A stretch of DNA of 64,000 nt from Cladorrhinum sp. PSN259 (taxonomy: Eukaryota > Ascomycota > Sordariomycetes > Sordariales > Podosporaceae): positions 558,001-622,000 of the forward strand of contig MU867064.1 of the NCBI GenBank assembly GCA_033725935.1, read 5' to 3'. Each line of letters opens with the position of its first letter. Positions within the stretch are counted from its first letter, which is position 1. Of the stretch, positions 22,729 to 34,557 are shown piece after piece. The notes below the pieces were generated by a model. The model was not told where the DNA came from and searched no databases. It worked only from the letters and a program-made list of their open reading frames with translations. The translations under genes and the position numbers were made by a program.

Positions 22729-24850
22729 TCAGGTGTTATTCGTGGCCGTCACGACCTCTGGCCATACGGGCAATGCCGAAGCCGCATACGGCACTTCATG
22801 CTGCTTTTCAAGTTTGACCCTCAAAGTCTCGCTCGCAATCCGCCACCTGCCCTCCAACCTCGCCTTGCGTTGCCGAAATTTGATGAGAGCGGCTTCCTCT
22901 TCATCAGAAAAAGTAATTGCGAGATCTTCAATCTCCTCGGCTCTTTTATCCACCAGCGCGTTCATCTCATTTGCATGCCTTTCAACTAATTCCTCGAGGG
23001 CCTTCGCCTGCTTCTCTCTCAGCACATTGACCTGGGATTGATGCCTTCTTTCCATTCCATCTCGGATGCAGTACTGCTGTCGAAGCTGTTCCCGGTCCTT
23101 CATCGTGATTTCCCTGACCGGCATCTTGCTGTCCCTGTTCTTGTCGGCCATCAACTTGTTGTTCCCGTTAACATACTCCTCCATGTATCTAAGCTTGAGG
23201 CGAATCTTCTTTTCCTTCTCCTCCAGGCTCGCGTGCAACTCAAATTCAGCCAGCACCTGACGATCCTCGAGGTGCTGCTCAGTCTTGGCGTGTCGTTCCC
23301 TCATCTTTTCCATCTGCTCAGAATACTTCTCTACCAGTGCAAGTTTCTTGTTTGACTGCCTCGCCCGCATGGCCGCCATGGCCTTCTGCTCAAACATCCT
23401 GAACCTGGTCATCTCAGCCTCCTGCTCTTTTCTCAGTCTCTTAAACTGACTATTTTCCGCAGTCCGCTTCTCGGCCTCTTGCCTCGCGAGCTCCTCCGCC
23501 TCCTCTGCCTTTTCTCTTGCCAACTCTTCCGCCTCAATCTCCGCAAGACGTGCCTCTTCTAACACTCGACGACGTTCTAATTCCTCCTCTCCGTTGCAGA
23601 AATTAGGACACCCAACCGAGGGATCCCAGACAGCACCGCAGATGTAGCAGAATTGCGCCTTGCATCGACACGTGATATGTGTACAACCCTGGACGAGCTC
23701 TATCAGAGTACGACACTTGTAGCACCGCCTCCAGCCAGACGATTCGCCAATCTTTAGCACGGCGTCAAGGTCGCGATCCTCAGGGCAGTCTTGACCTAGG
23801 CGATGGGCATTCCTTTTGCACATGCTGCAGACTCTGGTCTTGCAGTACTTGCATACTGACTCGAAAGGATGCTTTGGATCGACTTTGCTCGGAGGAGGGA
23901 TGAATTCGCCGCAGGCTGTGTTGGGACAAAATACCCTTGTTTCCCAGGGTGTACTGAACTGTTGGACAGCTTTGAGAAACAGTTGTTGCTTGTCCTTGGG
24001 AAGAACCGTCTTGATGATGCCGCTCGGAATGGGCTGGGTACAGCATCGTGGTGGCATTTTCGATTCGTCGGTTGTTGATTGGGCGATCATGACCTCGAGA
24101 CAGTCCAAGCAATAGGTGTGTCCGCATGGTAGTGTTTGGAGTGTGTGATTGTCTCTTGAAAAGTCTTCTCGGCAGCAGATGCATGGGCTACATTTTGAAT
24201 ATCAGACCATATCCCCGAGATAAACTGGCGAGATTTGAGTGGCACTATCACACTTACATCGGTGTTGCAGAGGAAGGGTTCGTCTTTCGCCTTCTAAGCC
24301 TCTTGGTGATGCTGCGCTTAAGCTCCTGGACACCCTTCCTTGTGCCGGACCTTCTTAGTAACCCTCCGGCCCGTTCCGTCTTTTCATGATTCGGCCTGTG
24401 AAACCTGGGCTGGTCCAGAGCCGGGTTGATCTGACCAAGATACTTTTCATAATGTGAGAACGTTAAGCTCCTCGACCTTCTCCTTGCCGCCGATGATTCT
24501 GTCAAAGTCGCAGGGATCACAGTGGAGTGGCGAGACGTCAACCCGGAAGCGCTCGTAGCATTGGAGCTTGTTGATATGGTGCGGTTATGCTGGATGATCA
24601 GGGTCTCGACCGAGTCGTCGGAGGACACATTATGTAGGGCATCATAGTCCAACCGTCTGCCTATGGGTAAGTCAACTCCCAATGCCGAAGCCTTCTCGGC
24701 GAGCTCCCGCTCGATGTCGTCTTCGGTGGTGCCGGCGGGGTGAACCAGGAGAACTTCACGGAGATAATCGGCGTCGCTTAACTCGGGTGGGCCGGCAGGG
24801 TTGTTGTCGGCCGGGTCTGCCAGCGCTGGTGACAATGGCGATGGAGCCAT
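22729..24850 (-). CDS. RING-between-RING (RBR) E3 ubiquitin ligase with C-terminal coiled coil
   Basis: Transfers ubiquitin by the RING/HECT-hybrid mechanism. Minus-strand exons 24850-24258 and 24187-22729, with a 70-bp gtaagt...gtag intron, join in phase 2 and give 683 residues. An upstream stop limits the frame; the first ATG is at 24850. Residues 1-195 are disordered with basic RRR/KR clusters just before the catalytic module. RING1 starts at about residue 200 (CICCREDF, then LPCGHTYCLDC). The IBR (FCPNTACGEF...VCKYCKTRVCSMCK...H) and RING2 (CYKCRTLIELVQGCTHITCRCKAQFCYICG) follow. In RING2 the Cys of HITC occupies the catalytic position of RBR ligases. Residues from about 390 to the end form a long charged coiled coil rich in Glu, Arg, Lys and Ala. 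It resembles the many ariadne-like fungal RBR proteins. The substrate is unknown. The intron falls directly before the first zinc ligand. Confidence 0.92.
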
Positions 24851-26699
24851 CAAGCTCGGCCCTTGCTGGCTGGCGACAGTCGAGAGAAGGCTGGCTGATG
24901 ACCCGGTCAAGCGCTATGCGACGATATCTTGTTCGACATGACAATCGATATGAGAAGAAGGTTCCCTGAGGCGCTTCTTATCTCGTTCTTCTCTTATTTT
25001 TTTTTCGTATGACGCGAAGGGGCAGGCAGTGCCTTATGTGCATGAATGGTGGGGGGTTTATCGACTGCGCATTCGCTGGCAGACAGAGGCCAAGGGCAAG
25101 CGAGGTCAAGTTGCGTTGCAGGCCGGCTGTCTTGGCCGATCTTGCCAAGTCGCGCAGAATGTTGTGCGGGGAGTAGTGGGCGGGTCCAAGCAAGTGAATG
25201 TTGAAGCCCCGGGGACGGGAGGGGAAATGGAGATGGACAACAACAAAGTTGAAAACACGAAAATCAGACTTGTTGGGGGGTTACGATCGAATTTCTGTCA
25301 ATTGATGGGAAATATGGATGATGGGGGGTAGCTAAGGTAAGCAAAGTGGCTCACGCGGAGAAAAACCCAGTCAGCTGTGCAATGTGCAGAATGCAGGCAA
25401 AGTGCAGGACCTCGACGGGAACGAATGCTGCGCGCAGGGCTTCCGGGTTCGGTTTTCGAGCGTTGAATTGGGCTGGTTTTGTCATGCATGGGATTGCATT
25501 GGATGTTCCGTATGGATGATCGGATTGGATTGAAACCACCACCACCCGAGAGCCTACCAAGCTGCCCTGCCTGCTTGCGGGGAATGTGATAAGCGCTGCT
25601 TGGTAGGTTGAGGTTAAGCACACCCCTCCTTTTCCTCGGGGCCCAGGTCTACGAGTTTTTAAGGTTGCTGAAACATTTTTGCCCATTTTTTGCCCGTTCT
25701 CAGACACTCAAAAGAAGCAAAAATAAAAAACGTCGAAAAGATCAACTTGTAATTAATCTCAAGATTGTGACGGGAGTGAAAAGTACCCGAATTTGGATGT
25801 ACATATGTACGCATGTGCTTTACCTGCATCTGCGCCCCAATGTGACAGGTGGACGGGCAACTACCGACCACACTTGGACCTCGTTTGTTTGAACAACTGA
25901 TTTTCGCGGGACTTCGGGGATCGAGCCTTGGGCAGTTGGGGCACTGAGACTGGTAGCCTGCCCAAACTTGAAATGCAACAACCGGACTCGGTCTGCAGAC
26001 CAACAGTCGACTTTTCGCGCTCAAGCCCTGCCATTGGATCTCTATAGGCAAATCTAGTTTCGCAATCAAGCCACAGTCGACAGCTTGCATGAGAAAAAGT
26101 TTTCGTATGATCCATGGATGCATGTGTTTCCTCCGGTCCTGAGGATCCGAAACTGGCATCTCCAGCCGAAGCTCATCGCCTCTTCGAAAGGTGTATCCAG
26201 ACACGAGAGACAAGCAAGAGAGATTTCACGACAGCAGAGTAACTTGGAAGCGGTGTGTTGGGATATAGGGCACTGAGAGCCTGCATTGTGTGACAAGTGA
26301 CACTCTGGCTGTCTCACCGGTCAGCATGTCCTTAGATGGGATTGAGATCATCTCTTATCCGGTCCAAGCCCAAGCAAAGGGATCAGGAAAAAAGAAAACA
26401 AAAAGTCATATCTGACAGCTGGGTGTGATATGACCTGCGTCGCACCCCTGACTCAAGCTACCATAGAGACGACATACCATCTACGTGCCAGTACAGAGGT
26501 GGCCTCCCAATGAGGGGTAACCCCTGAGTAAGTCAACCTCGACCGTCGGTAATGAAATGATATGTACCTATGTACATACCCACAATGAGTATGTACAACA
26601 CTTGCCTGTCAGGGTGCACCAATACCCGTAGCATCAAGTTATTGCTGTAATTTCGTCAGGACAAGAAATCTTAGACGTACTCGGTGCTTGATCGGTCAC
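24851..26699. other. Intergenic, 1.85 kb
   Basis: Lies between the 5' end of the RBR gene and the 3' end of Pop1. No gene recognised; frames are short and broken. Several TATGTAC/GTACATA words occur (near 25795-25812 and 26560-26600), which are small palindromes of no assigned role. Confidence 0.5.
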
Positions 26700-29438
26700 T
26701 TAGATAAGCTCCCACCGAGCCAGCCACCCCACACTCTCTCCCGCATTCCTTACAACGCAAAGCCTCCCTTCCCGGGCCCCTGTCTCTCGCAGAGTTTCTA
26801 GTGCCTTTTCCGCCGAGATGGACCCAATTGCCGTGCCCTTGCCCTCACTCAGGCTGAACGACCCCGTGGTCACGAACCCAATCAGATCCTTCTCGTCCGG
26901 ACACAACGGATGCCCCCCCACATCCATTTGATTGGCTGCCGGCTTGGGATAGGGGAGTTCTGTCGTGATCAGTGACCTGGCAAGGAACTTTTTGCGAGTC
27001 TCCATATCAGCTCCCGGGGGCATCCGTGGAGCACTTTGGGGCCGTTTTCTGATTTCATTTGCACTCGCTGATTTCCGGGGAAGTCTGGCCAGCCACTGAT
27101 CTTTCAAATCAGCCGGCAGCGACCCAGAGGTGACTTGTGGATCCGAGGCAGGCACTTCTGTTTGCGTTGACGGGAGGGCGGGTACTGCCGTTCGGGTCGG
27201 CAACCGGTAGATCCTCGCACAAGGGTCAGCAAGCCCTCTTGCAACAAATCTAAGGCCAACCGTGATCAAAGAATTCAATGGTGGTGACCCGGCAGTTGTT
27301 GGCTCGATAAAAGCATTGAAAGACGACTTTGATACCTGCTTTATCGCTGACAATGCTGGATATGATGCTTTCTGAGCATTACTCGCTAGCGCTGGAGAAT
27401 CGACATCCATAGCATCACTAGAATCGGAGGTTGACGAAGGTGCGGTTTCTTGAGCAGCAAAAATTTCAGGCTTGGGGATCCCAAAGAGGTGCTCAAAATC
27501 ACACGTCAAGCCATCTCCAACCTCACCCTTCCGACCGGCACCAAGGTCAAGTGCTTTCCACTCGACTCTTTTACCCTTCGGCCGTCGATCCCAATCACGT
27601 TTTCTTCTGAGACGCTGTTCAATCTCCCAATTCAGCCCTGCGTTTGTAGTCGGAAAGTCACCGGGAAACCAAGGAGTGTCGTGCTCAAATGCGATCTGGC
27701 GTTGCTCGTCCAAACCACCAAATCGAGGATTGCCTCCAGTAGTGAGAGGATAATGCATCATGCAATACCAAATCGCTTGAATACATTTCCATGGAGCGAG
27801 CATTGTCCAGGTCCCCTGTGCCTGTCCATCCGCCGGTGATCTTGAAGCAAGGAGCAAAAGGGGAATAGGAGGGTCGATGCCAGTGACCTGTAAAGGCTGA
27901 CCAGGGGCACTAATACCCTTGCGCCGATTTATTGCTTTTTGAGATGGCAGTCTGGAGGCTTGATATCGCCTTTCTCTACTGAAGATATCGAATGGTTTCG
28001 GGTTTTCCTCAACTGGCCATTTTGTGATCGTCTCCATGAAAGTCTCGCAGCTGTCCGTTGGAATTCGGAGTCGCTTGGGAGGGTACGACAGCCGAGGGTC
28101 CTTCGCCGAGAACGCGAGAAGGGCATCCTTAGGCAGAGAAGCCGGGTTTGTGACTCCAGCAAGCGACTGGAAAACCTGGCCATGGCATTCAAGCCTCTTG
28201 GGTTCATCGTAAAAGGGTTGAAGTACACCCAAAAGGGTCTCTGTGGAGCCTGGTCCTGTTAACTCGATGCTTCCAATCTCGTACCGCAAGTCTTCAATAT
28301 GGAGACGAGGCGTCTGCATTTTGGCAAGCTTCAAGAGCGCCTCAAACAGCTCGAGGAAAGTAGAAGGGTGAATGCGGATAAGAACTTGTCGGTGTGGCTT
28401 CTTTGTCGGAGTTGCTGAGCTATCCATTTCCGCGTCTTTCGCAGGTGGCTCAGGATTCCAAACAATCGTGGCGGGGCCGATGTCACGCCTAGAGTCTCCT
28501 TTTTGCTTGCTGAGGACACCAGTCCATTTTCGCAGGCCAGATCTCCATTTGTGGCCCCGAGAACCCCAGAGACTTTCTTGTGTCACCCCCAACGCTTTCA
28601 ACACTCTCTCAACCCCCTCGGCTGCTCCATATAAAGCCCCTGTGCTCATGTAGCTCGTATCCCAAACGACCACACCCTTTTGTCCGGAGGCTCGATGGGT
28701 AGGACGATAGCACTTGGCCGTAGGTGTGAGAGGTAAAGAAAACCCCCACAATGGTTTGCTTGGTTCTGTCATGGTGGCCCTCTTCGCATGCCATAGGTGT
28801 GTTGGAAGCCATGTCTTATTGACTTGCCTCTTTTTGAACTTGGAACCCGCCTTTGGTGGCTCATTCAGCATGTCCCGTCGAATCTTTGGTCTCGGTGGTC
28901 TGGTTTCTATCGCTGTTCCTTTTCCTGCGACGGTGGTTTCATCGCCCGAGTTCTTATGCAGTTTCTTTTTTTTCTTCTTTTCGGCCAGAAATCGTAGTTT
29001 CTTGATGGTTTCGGCTCGTATTCTAGCGCGGGTAGTTCGAGGGCGTCGCTTTCTTGATTCAACGGTCGGGGTATTGTCTTCAATCATTTCTTTCCATGCT
29101 CGGTCGCGAAGTCGCTTGGGAACCCTCTTCACATTATGGCTTGCCGTCCTCCTGCGCATCTCGCGCGGAACTGACTGGAATACCCGTGTCGCATTAGCGG
29201 CTTTGCATTTGCGCATGCTCTGCTCGAGAGCCTTGATTTCGAATTCGCGTGAATTGAGAAACTTTTGCAAGTCGAGCTTGCCATCTTCGAGCGCTGCGTC
29301 GGATTTCTGAGTTCGGATGTTGCGTGCATCATGGAACTTGACGCGCTTTACGGAGCGATGCCCGGCGTCTCGGATGGGGAGATCCTTTCGTTTCGATGGC
29401 CCAGGGCCTCCAGGCTGTTTCGGTCTGCTGCCGTCCAT
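26700..29438 (-). CDS. POP1: Pop1, subunit of RNase P and RNase MRP
   Basis: Largest protein subunit of nuclear RNase P (5' processing of pre-tRNA) and RNase MRP (pre-rRNA cleavage). Intron-free minus-strand frame. The frame stays open further upstream, but the first ATG is at 29438 (MDGSRPKQPG), giving 912 residues. N-terminal POP1 domain: RKFLNSREFEIKALEQSM-like region, then RRRTASHNVKRVPKRLRDRAW and WLPTHLWHAKRATM, all highly conserved RNA-contact segments. Basic Lys runs (KKKKKKLHK) support nucleolar location. The POPLD domain is seen at WTMLAPWKCIQAIWYCMMHY and GGLDEQRQIAFEHDTPWFPGDFP. The C-terminal domain has DLIGFVTTGSFSLSEGKGTAIG and ends VRNAGESVGWLARWEL. Length fits filamentous-fungal Pop1. 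It is divergent from the NT-C2 gene with a 1.2-kb gap. Confidence 0.95.
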   Translation of the reverse strand: MDGSRPKQPGGPGPSKRKDLPIRDAGHRSVKRVKFHDARNIRTQKSDAALEDGKLDLQKFLNSREFEIKALEQSMRKCKAANATRVFQSVPREMRRRTASHNVKRVPKRLRDRAWKEMIEDNTPTVESRKRRPRTTRARIRAETIKKLRFLAEKKKKKKLHKNSGDETTVAGKGTAIETRPPRPKIRRDMLNEPPKAGSKFKKRQVNKTWLPTHLWHAKRATMTEPSKPLWGFSLPLTPTAKCYRPTHRASGQKGVVVWDTSYMSTGALYGAAEGVERVLKALGVTQESLWGSRGHKWRSGLRKWTGVLSKQKGDSRRDIGPATIVWNPEPPAKDAEMDSSATPTKKPHRQVLIRIHPSTFLELFEALLKLAKMQTPRLHIEDLRYEIGSIELTGPGSTETLLGVLQPFYDEPKRLECHGQVFQSLAGVTNPASLPKDALLAFSAKDPRLSYPPKRLRIPTDSCETFMETITKWPVEENPKPFDIFSRERRYQASRLPSQKAINRRKGISAPGQPLQVTGIDPPIPLLLLASRSPADGQAQGTWTMLAPWKCIQAIWYCMMHYPLTTGGNPRFGGLDEQRQIAFEHDTPWFPGDFPTTNAGLNWEIEQRLRRKRDWDRRPKGKRVEWKALDLGAGRKGEVGDGLTCDFEHLFGIPKPEIFAAQETAPSSTSDSSDAMDVDSPALASNAQKASYPALSAIKQVSKSSFNAFIEPTTAGSPPLNSLITVGLRFVARGLADPCARIYRLPTRTAVPALPSTQTEVPASDPQVTSGSLPADLKDQWLARLPRKSASANEIRKRPQSAPRMPPGADMETRKKFLARSLITTELPYPKPAANQMDVGGHPLCPDEKDLIGFVTTGSFSLSEGKGTAIGSISAEKALETLRETGAREGRLCVVRNAGESVGWLARWELI

Positions 29439-30595
29439 CTTGCTGCCATGAGTTGCTGAACTCCCAAGGTTGAAGATAGATCGACTCTTCTTGTCTAGAA
29501 CTTTGGAAGCACCGCAAGGTGAAGCTTTCTCCAAAACTGCGAAACATTTGGTTTTGGAATTTGGAGCTCTTATCTTATCAGTTCACTTCGTCATTGGCGC
29601 AATGGAATGCATACAGGAGGACATTGTGGGGTCTCTCCACCCTCGTCTGAATTTCCCGTCCCCAGGCCCCTGCTGGGTTTATGCGACCAGGATGGGCGAT
29701 TTTGCTGCTGAGGCGCAACTGTCCCCCAATTCCATTCCCAGGATCCTGGGCATTCCTGGTCAACGACAAAGGAGGTTTCACGGATCACACCTCGTGTAAC
29801 AAAGATACAGACAGCGAGAGGACCAAGTATTCCAAATCGATTTATGCGTGTAATCTTCGATACACGGAAGTCTTTTGGCGGATAATAACGGCGACCCACG
29901 AGAACTCTTTAGGTTCTGTACCTTTGGGTAGGTCAGAAAATCCCCCTGAATTCACCCGTTTTCCATGCTTCCGTTCTTTCCGCTTCTATCTCCCCGAAGG
30001 TATGGTCGAACATTAGAAATTAGAAAATGCCGCTGGCGATAAGCTGATACATTGCCGTCCTTTTCAGAAAGTCCCGCCGCTCGCTAAGTACATAATACCA
30101 ATAATACCTGTCCAGTACCGTGTGTGCAATTCATCTGGAAGTCAGCAAAGAAGGCCTTGGCGGCGCCGAACGACGTCAGCCTCAGGAACGGAGTCGAGGT
30201 TTCAACCAACGGTCCGACCATCTCCAGATCCATCCTTCCCAGGATTCCAGGTCCGGGTTTGAAAGAGTGATAAAGTGACATACATATGTACATTTGCCGT
30301 TACCGTTACCTTTCTCGGTATTAGTGAGAAATCATGGCCTCCCTCAGTAAGCATGACTAGCAATCCCCTTCTTTATTATTTTATCCCATCCGTCCTCCTC
30401 CCTTCTTCAACCACCCCTGAACGTGTGTGACCTATCTGTCTGTTCAAGTATTCTTGACTGCAACGTATTCATAAACACACTGCCCTCACCTTATTTACAC
30501 TTTTAACGGTTCGCCGTTGATGCATCAACCTTATCTTCCCTTCTTATCACCTGAACGCTCTTTGAGTTTAACGGGGTCGAGTTTCACTGACTGAC
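29439..30595. promoter_or_regulatory. Divergent promoter region, Pop1 (-) / NT-C2 protein (+)
   Basis: 1.15 kb between two start codons on opposite strands. No gene seen. The part next to the NT-C2 gene (30360-30595) is CT-rich with short TATTT-like blocks. Confidence 0.5.
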
Positions 30596-32262
30596 ATGCA
30601 ATTCTTCAACCCAATAGTCAGCAAGGCTAGAAAGGTTCGTCCACCCACCTTTTGAGAAACAAAACCACGGCATGAGGCAGCTAACACCACGTTTCAAACA
30701 GCCCAAGTTCGATGTGCATCTCAGGGTAAGTTCATCCTCCTCCAAGTTATCTCCTTCAAAGACTTGAAGGCTAACCCGCTTTCTAGATCTATGATCTCAA
30801 CAATGTGCCACTGGTGTCAGGCATGTCAATGATCAAATGGCATCTCCCACACAGCATTCACAGTGAACACCGGGGACGCACACATAAATGCCCAATTCAA
30901 AACCACCGAGTAGAATACAACTACTCCAAGATCTTATCAGTCCGGATAGGCATAGACCGCAACAGCAATTTGATCGAATACCCCATCGAATTCGAAGTGC
31001 TCCAGGAGTTTAGTGGAGCTGGCGCTGCCAGCGGCGCGAGCGGACGAGATGAGAAGATCACGCTTGGAACTGTCAAGTTTAACCTCAGCGAATATGTAGA
31101 GGAAAGTGAAGCCGTCCTCCGCGATGGGCTCTCTCGGACACCAGCCCTAAGGGAGATACTCGCCTCGTCATCACGAGATCTCAAATCCGTCAACGGACAC
31201 CGGCGCAAACGAAGCTCGCTCTCCAACACCACCGTTCCAGAAAACCTTGACACCAGTCCGCGCTCATCCCGTGGCTCAGAAGCAGAAGATGAGTCCGGTC
31301 CCGGGGGTCTCATGTCTGACGTTCAGGACGGCGTAGTCCGCCGGTACCTAATGCAGGACAGCAAGATCAACTCTACCCTAAAGATCAGCATCCTCATGGT
31401 CCAAGTCGACGGCGAGAGGAACTATGCCGCGCCGCCACCCAAATCCGCGCCAGTATTCGGAGGCATCGCAGGTTTCGTTGCAGGTGATGCGCTCGAGCCC
31501 GTCGAGGCAAACCCTGCGTCTGCCTCTGCAGCGGCAAACCACGTACCCAGCCAGTTAACCGCCAAATCCCGCGACGTATTCGAGGTGCAGGACATGTACC
31601 GGCGTGCCTTGGCAGCCAGCTGGGCCAGTCAACCCACCGAGTTACCCGCAGACCAATGCATCGAAGATATCTTTGCGGGCGGTGACGGATTCAGGACTCT
31701 GCCATCTTCGTCTAACCGTAAATCGCAGCAACAGCGCTCGAGACATCATCGCATCTCCCACATTCATTCACACAGCAACATCGGCCGTTCCGACTCCGGC
31801 TCACTCTCAGACGAGGAGGGAACTCCCGAGGACGGAGGGGATGGAACTTTGCGTCCGCGGGGCCTTACCCGTCTGAGAAATCATTTCAGACATAATAGCG
31901 GTTCAAGTGACGGTACGGCAGTCGCAAACGCACACGCACATGTATATCAGAACCAATTCCAGGCCCAATTCACTCACGAACGAGACCTCAACGCCGAGTC
32001 ATCAAGGGGTATAGGATTAGGCATGAGAGGCCCAGATTTGATGCCGTTCCACCGCCGGGAGGAATCAAAAATAACCCACGCGGGTGACCTGATGAGGAGT
32101 CGCAGTTCTAGTTTGGCTACGCTGGACAGTTTGATCAGTGCCGAACGCGAATCGAGGGACAGTAGGGATAGACTGATGCGTGGAAGCGGGTTCAAGAGGG
32201 CGAGGGAGGTGGATGAGTTTGAGGTTAGGGAGGATTTGGTCGCTTGGACTGTTCCTGCCTAA
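30596..32262 (+). CDS. NT-C2 (EEIG1/EHBP1-type C2) domain protein
   Basis: Three exons, 30596-30634, 30702-30725 (only 24 nt) and 30787-32262, all joined in phase 0, give 512 residues. The spliced N-terminus is MQFFNPIVSKARK-PKFDVHLR-IYDLNNVPLVSG, the start of an NT-C2 domain at about residues 12-165. It continues through KWHLPHSIHSEHRGRT, VEYNYSKILSVRIGIDRN and EFEVLQEF, then KITLGTVKFNLSEYVEE, and later RRYLMQDSKINSTLKISILMVQVDG. NT-C2 domains are thought to bind membrane lipids and to act as cytoskeletal or endocytic adaptors. The rest (165-512) is Ser/Arg/His-rich disorder with one helical patch (FEVQDMYRRALAASWASQ). There is no catalytic motif. A single-gene NT-C2 protein of this layout is common in filamentous ascomycetes; its partner is unknown. 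Confidence 0.87.
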
Positions 32263-32735
32263 GGAGTGGTGAGGGTGGTGGTGTAACAAACATGAACGGA
32301 GGGCGGAGTTGAAAAACGAGAGGGATTTTGAAAGTTTAAATAGCAAGCAAGAGCTGAAGCAAAGCATTTGATCATGGATATAGATATTAATCATTTTAAC
32401 AGGACTAAGGGGAGAGGGTATACATAAAATGGGGCTGTATAATAACACCATATATTGTCTATGTTTTCTTCATATACGCACGTGGCTAGATTTTTCATCA
32501 TCTCTGCTATAGATCGAGAGACGGCCAGACAGAAAATATATGCAACAGACACACATTGGCGACAATTAGGAAATGCATTTCGCCATCGAGACCTTTTTAA
32601 ATGCCGTCGTTAAACCCCCCAAATCTACCCAATACAGGAAGACCAGAGATTATTCATAAAACTCTATCCGTAAATCATGGCTTCCTCCCTTTTCTCTTCT
32701 CTCTTATAAAATCCCTCTCTAAATCATAAAATCGT
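32263..32735. other. Convergent 3' intergenic, 0.47 kb
   Basis: AT-rich 3' flank shared by the NT-C2 gene (+) and Ssz1 (-). Nothing else recognised. Confidence 0.5.
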
Positions 32736-34557
32736 TTAAAGCTGACCCCTAACACCACCCTTAGCACCAACTTCCCTCGCCGTTACAATAACACTGAGAT
32801 CAGCGTGAACGTTGATAGTGACCTCGACCTTGCCACCCTTCTTGACGCCGCGGATAGCGGCCTCAGCAAGGGTGCTCCCAATCTTCCAGATCTTCTCGCG
32901 CCTCTCCTCTTCCTCCTCTTCATCATCAGAGAAGTCGCTGTCATCCTCGTTCTCATCGTCGGCATCCTCAACCTTGGCAGACCTGGAGACCTCCTCCTTG
33001 ACCTTGGGCTCGGGCTTGGTGACCTTGATGTGGGTGTTACCTTCCACAACCTTGACGAGGACGTCGCCGCCCTCCTTGGGAGCAGCAATGTGAACCGTCC
33101 GCCTGGCGGGAACGGCAGTCTCGGGATGAACAATGGGGATGAAGACCTCCTCACCAGCCTCGTTGACAGAGACAACACCGACGGCGTTGGTGATGTGGGA
33201 GACAGTGGTGACGGCAGCGTGGGTGGACTGGTCGATATCTACAACATCATACTCCTGGATCAAGCTAGCCTGGAGGGCGGCACCACGGGCTTGGAGCTCG
33301 GAGGGATTGATGGTAGTAGCGGAAGCGGTCGGAGCCAATATCCTGGTGGACGCGGGGAAGATGTTGCTGAGGTTATGGGCGATGCGGGGAGTGTGGGAAG
33401 TACCGCCGGAAAGGATCACCTCGTCGACATCCAAAACGTCAAAGCCAGCCTTCTTGACGACAGACTCAACCAGGCGATTGAAGCCCTCAAGAACACCTCT
33501 GGCAATAGTCTCGTAGCGGAGGCGGTTGACGGTGCTGGCAAAGTCGATACCATCAGATAAGCTCTCAACGCTGAAGTTGGCATTGGCGCCAATACTGAGG
33601 GCCTTCTTGGTCGCCTCGGCCTCGAGTCTGAGCTTGGCCAAGCTTCTGGCGTTCTGGCGAGGATCGGTTGCGCTGGAGTTGCGCTTGAGGAACTCTTTGG
33701 CGAAGTGGTCCATGAGGACATTGTCAAGAGCAACACCGTGGAACTCGTAGTCGTGGGCGGTCGCAAGAATGGTGTACATACCACCACGGCTGGCAACAAC
33801 GGCAACATCAGAGCGGGTGCCGCCGAGATCAGCAACAACGACGATCTTATCCTGGACCTCGGCTTCGCCGCGGGCATCGTAAGCGAGAACGGCAGCAACG
33901 GGCTCGCTGAGGAGCTGAAGAACCTCGACACCGGCAGCGTTGGCAGCAGCGATGAGGGCGGCCTTCTGCTTCTCGCTGAAGTTGGTTGGGACGGTAATGA
34001 CGGCAGATGTGACCTTCTTGCCAAGGTAATCGGAAGCAGAGCCTACAAGGCGGCGTAGGTAGCGGGTAGCAACCTCATGGACGGAGAGAGTTGATGCGGC
34101 GGACTCCTCGATAACCTCGCCCTCCTCATCCTTCTTGTCATCAATATCCTTGACCGTGAAGGAAACAACACCATCAACGTCTTGGGGGTGGGCAGAGGCG
34201 TGGTTGTGGGTAGGATCGATCGACTTGAACTCCTGCCCAAGGAAATCACGGAAGTAGGCGACTGAGTTATTTGGGTTGCGGACAAGGAAGGCCTTGGCCT
34301 GCTGGCCGTAGTACTCGTCGCCGTCTACGTATGAGAGGATGGTGGGGATCTGACGGTCTGGTGCAGAAAAACAAGTTGGTCAGCAAGCGATCAGTGTACC
34401 AAAGCTAAAGAACGTTCTCACCTCCGTCCTCGTTCGCAATAACCTCGGCCTTGTCATCGACAGTGAAGGCGATAGAGCTGTTGGAGTTGCCAAAGGTGAT
34501 ACCAATGACGGTGCGGTTCTCGGGCGCAACGCCGGTCTGAGCAGTTGATTCACTCAT
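32736..34557 (-). CDS. SSZ1: Ssz1, atypical Hsp70 of the ribosome-associated complex
   Basis: Ssz1 pairs with zuotin to form RAC, which stimulates Ssb-type Hsp70 on nascent chains. Minus-strand exons 34557-34422 and 34357-32736, joined across a 64-bp gtgag...ccag intron in phase 1, give 585 residues. N-terminal ATPase fold: VIGITFGNSNSSIAF replaces the canonical Hsp70 GIDLGTTxS, then FLGQEFKS, VITVPTNFSEKQKAAL, VVVADLGGTRSDVAVVA and LSGGTSHTPRIAHNL. Ssz1 is known to bind but not efficiently hydrolyse ATP, which fits the altered phosphate-1 loop. The substrate-binding part is short and degenerate. It carries an acidic run (DDENEDDSDFSDDEEEEEERREK) near residue 520 and ends GAKGGVRGQL without an EEVD-type tail. 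It sits head-to-head with RRP40. Confidence 0.94.

Noticed and set aside
29439..29534. In-frame extension of Pop1 upstream of 29438
   Set aside because: It begins only with TTG. The ATG at 29438 is the first in frame and fits family N-termini.
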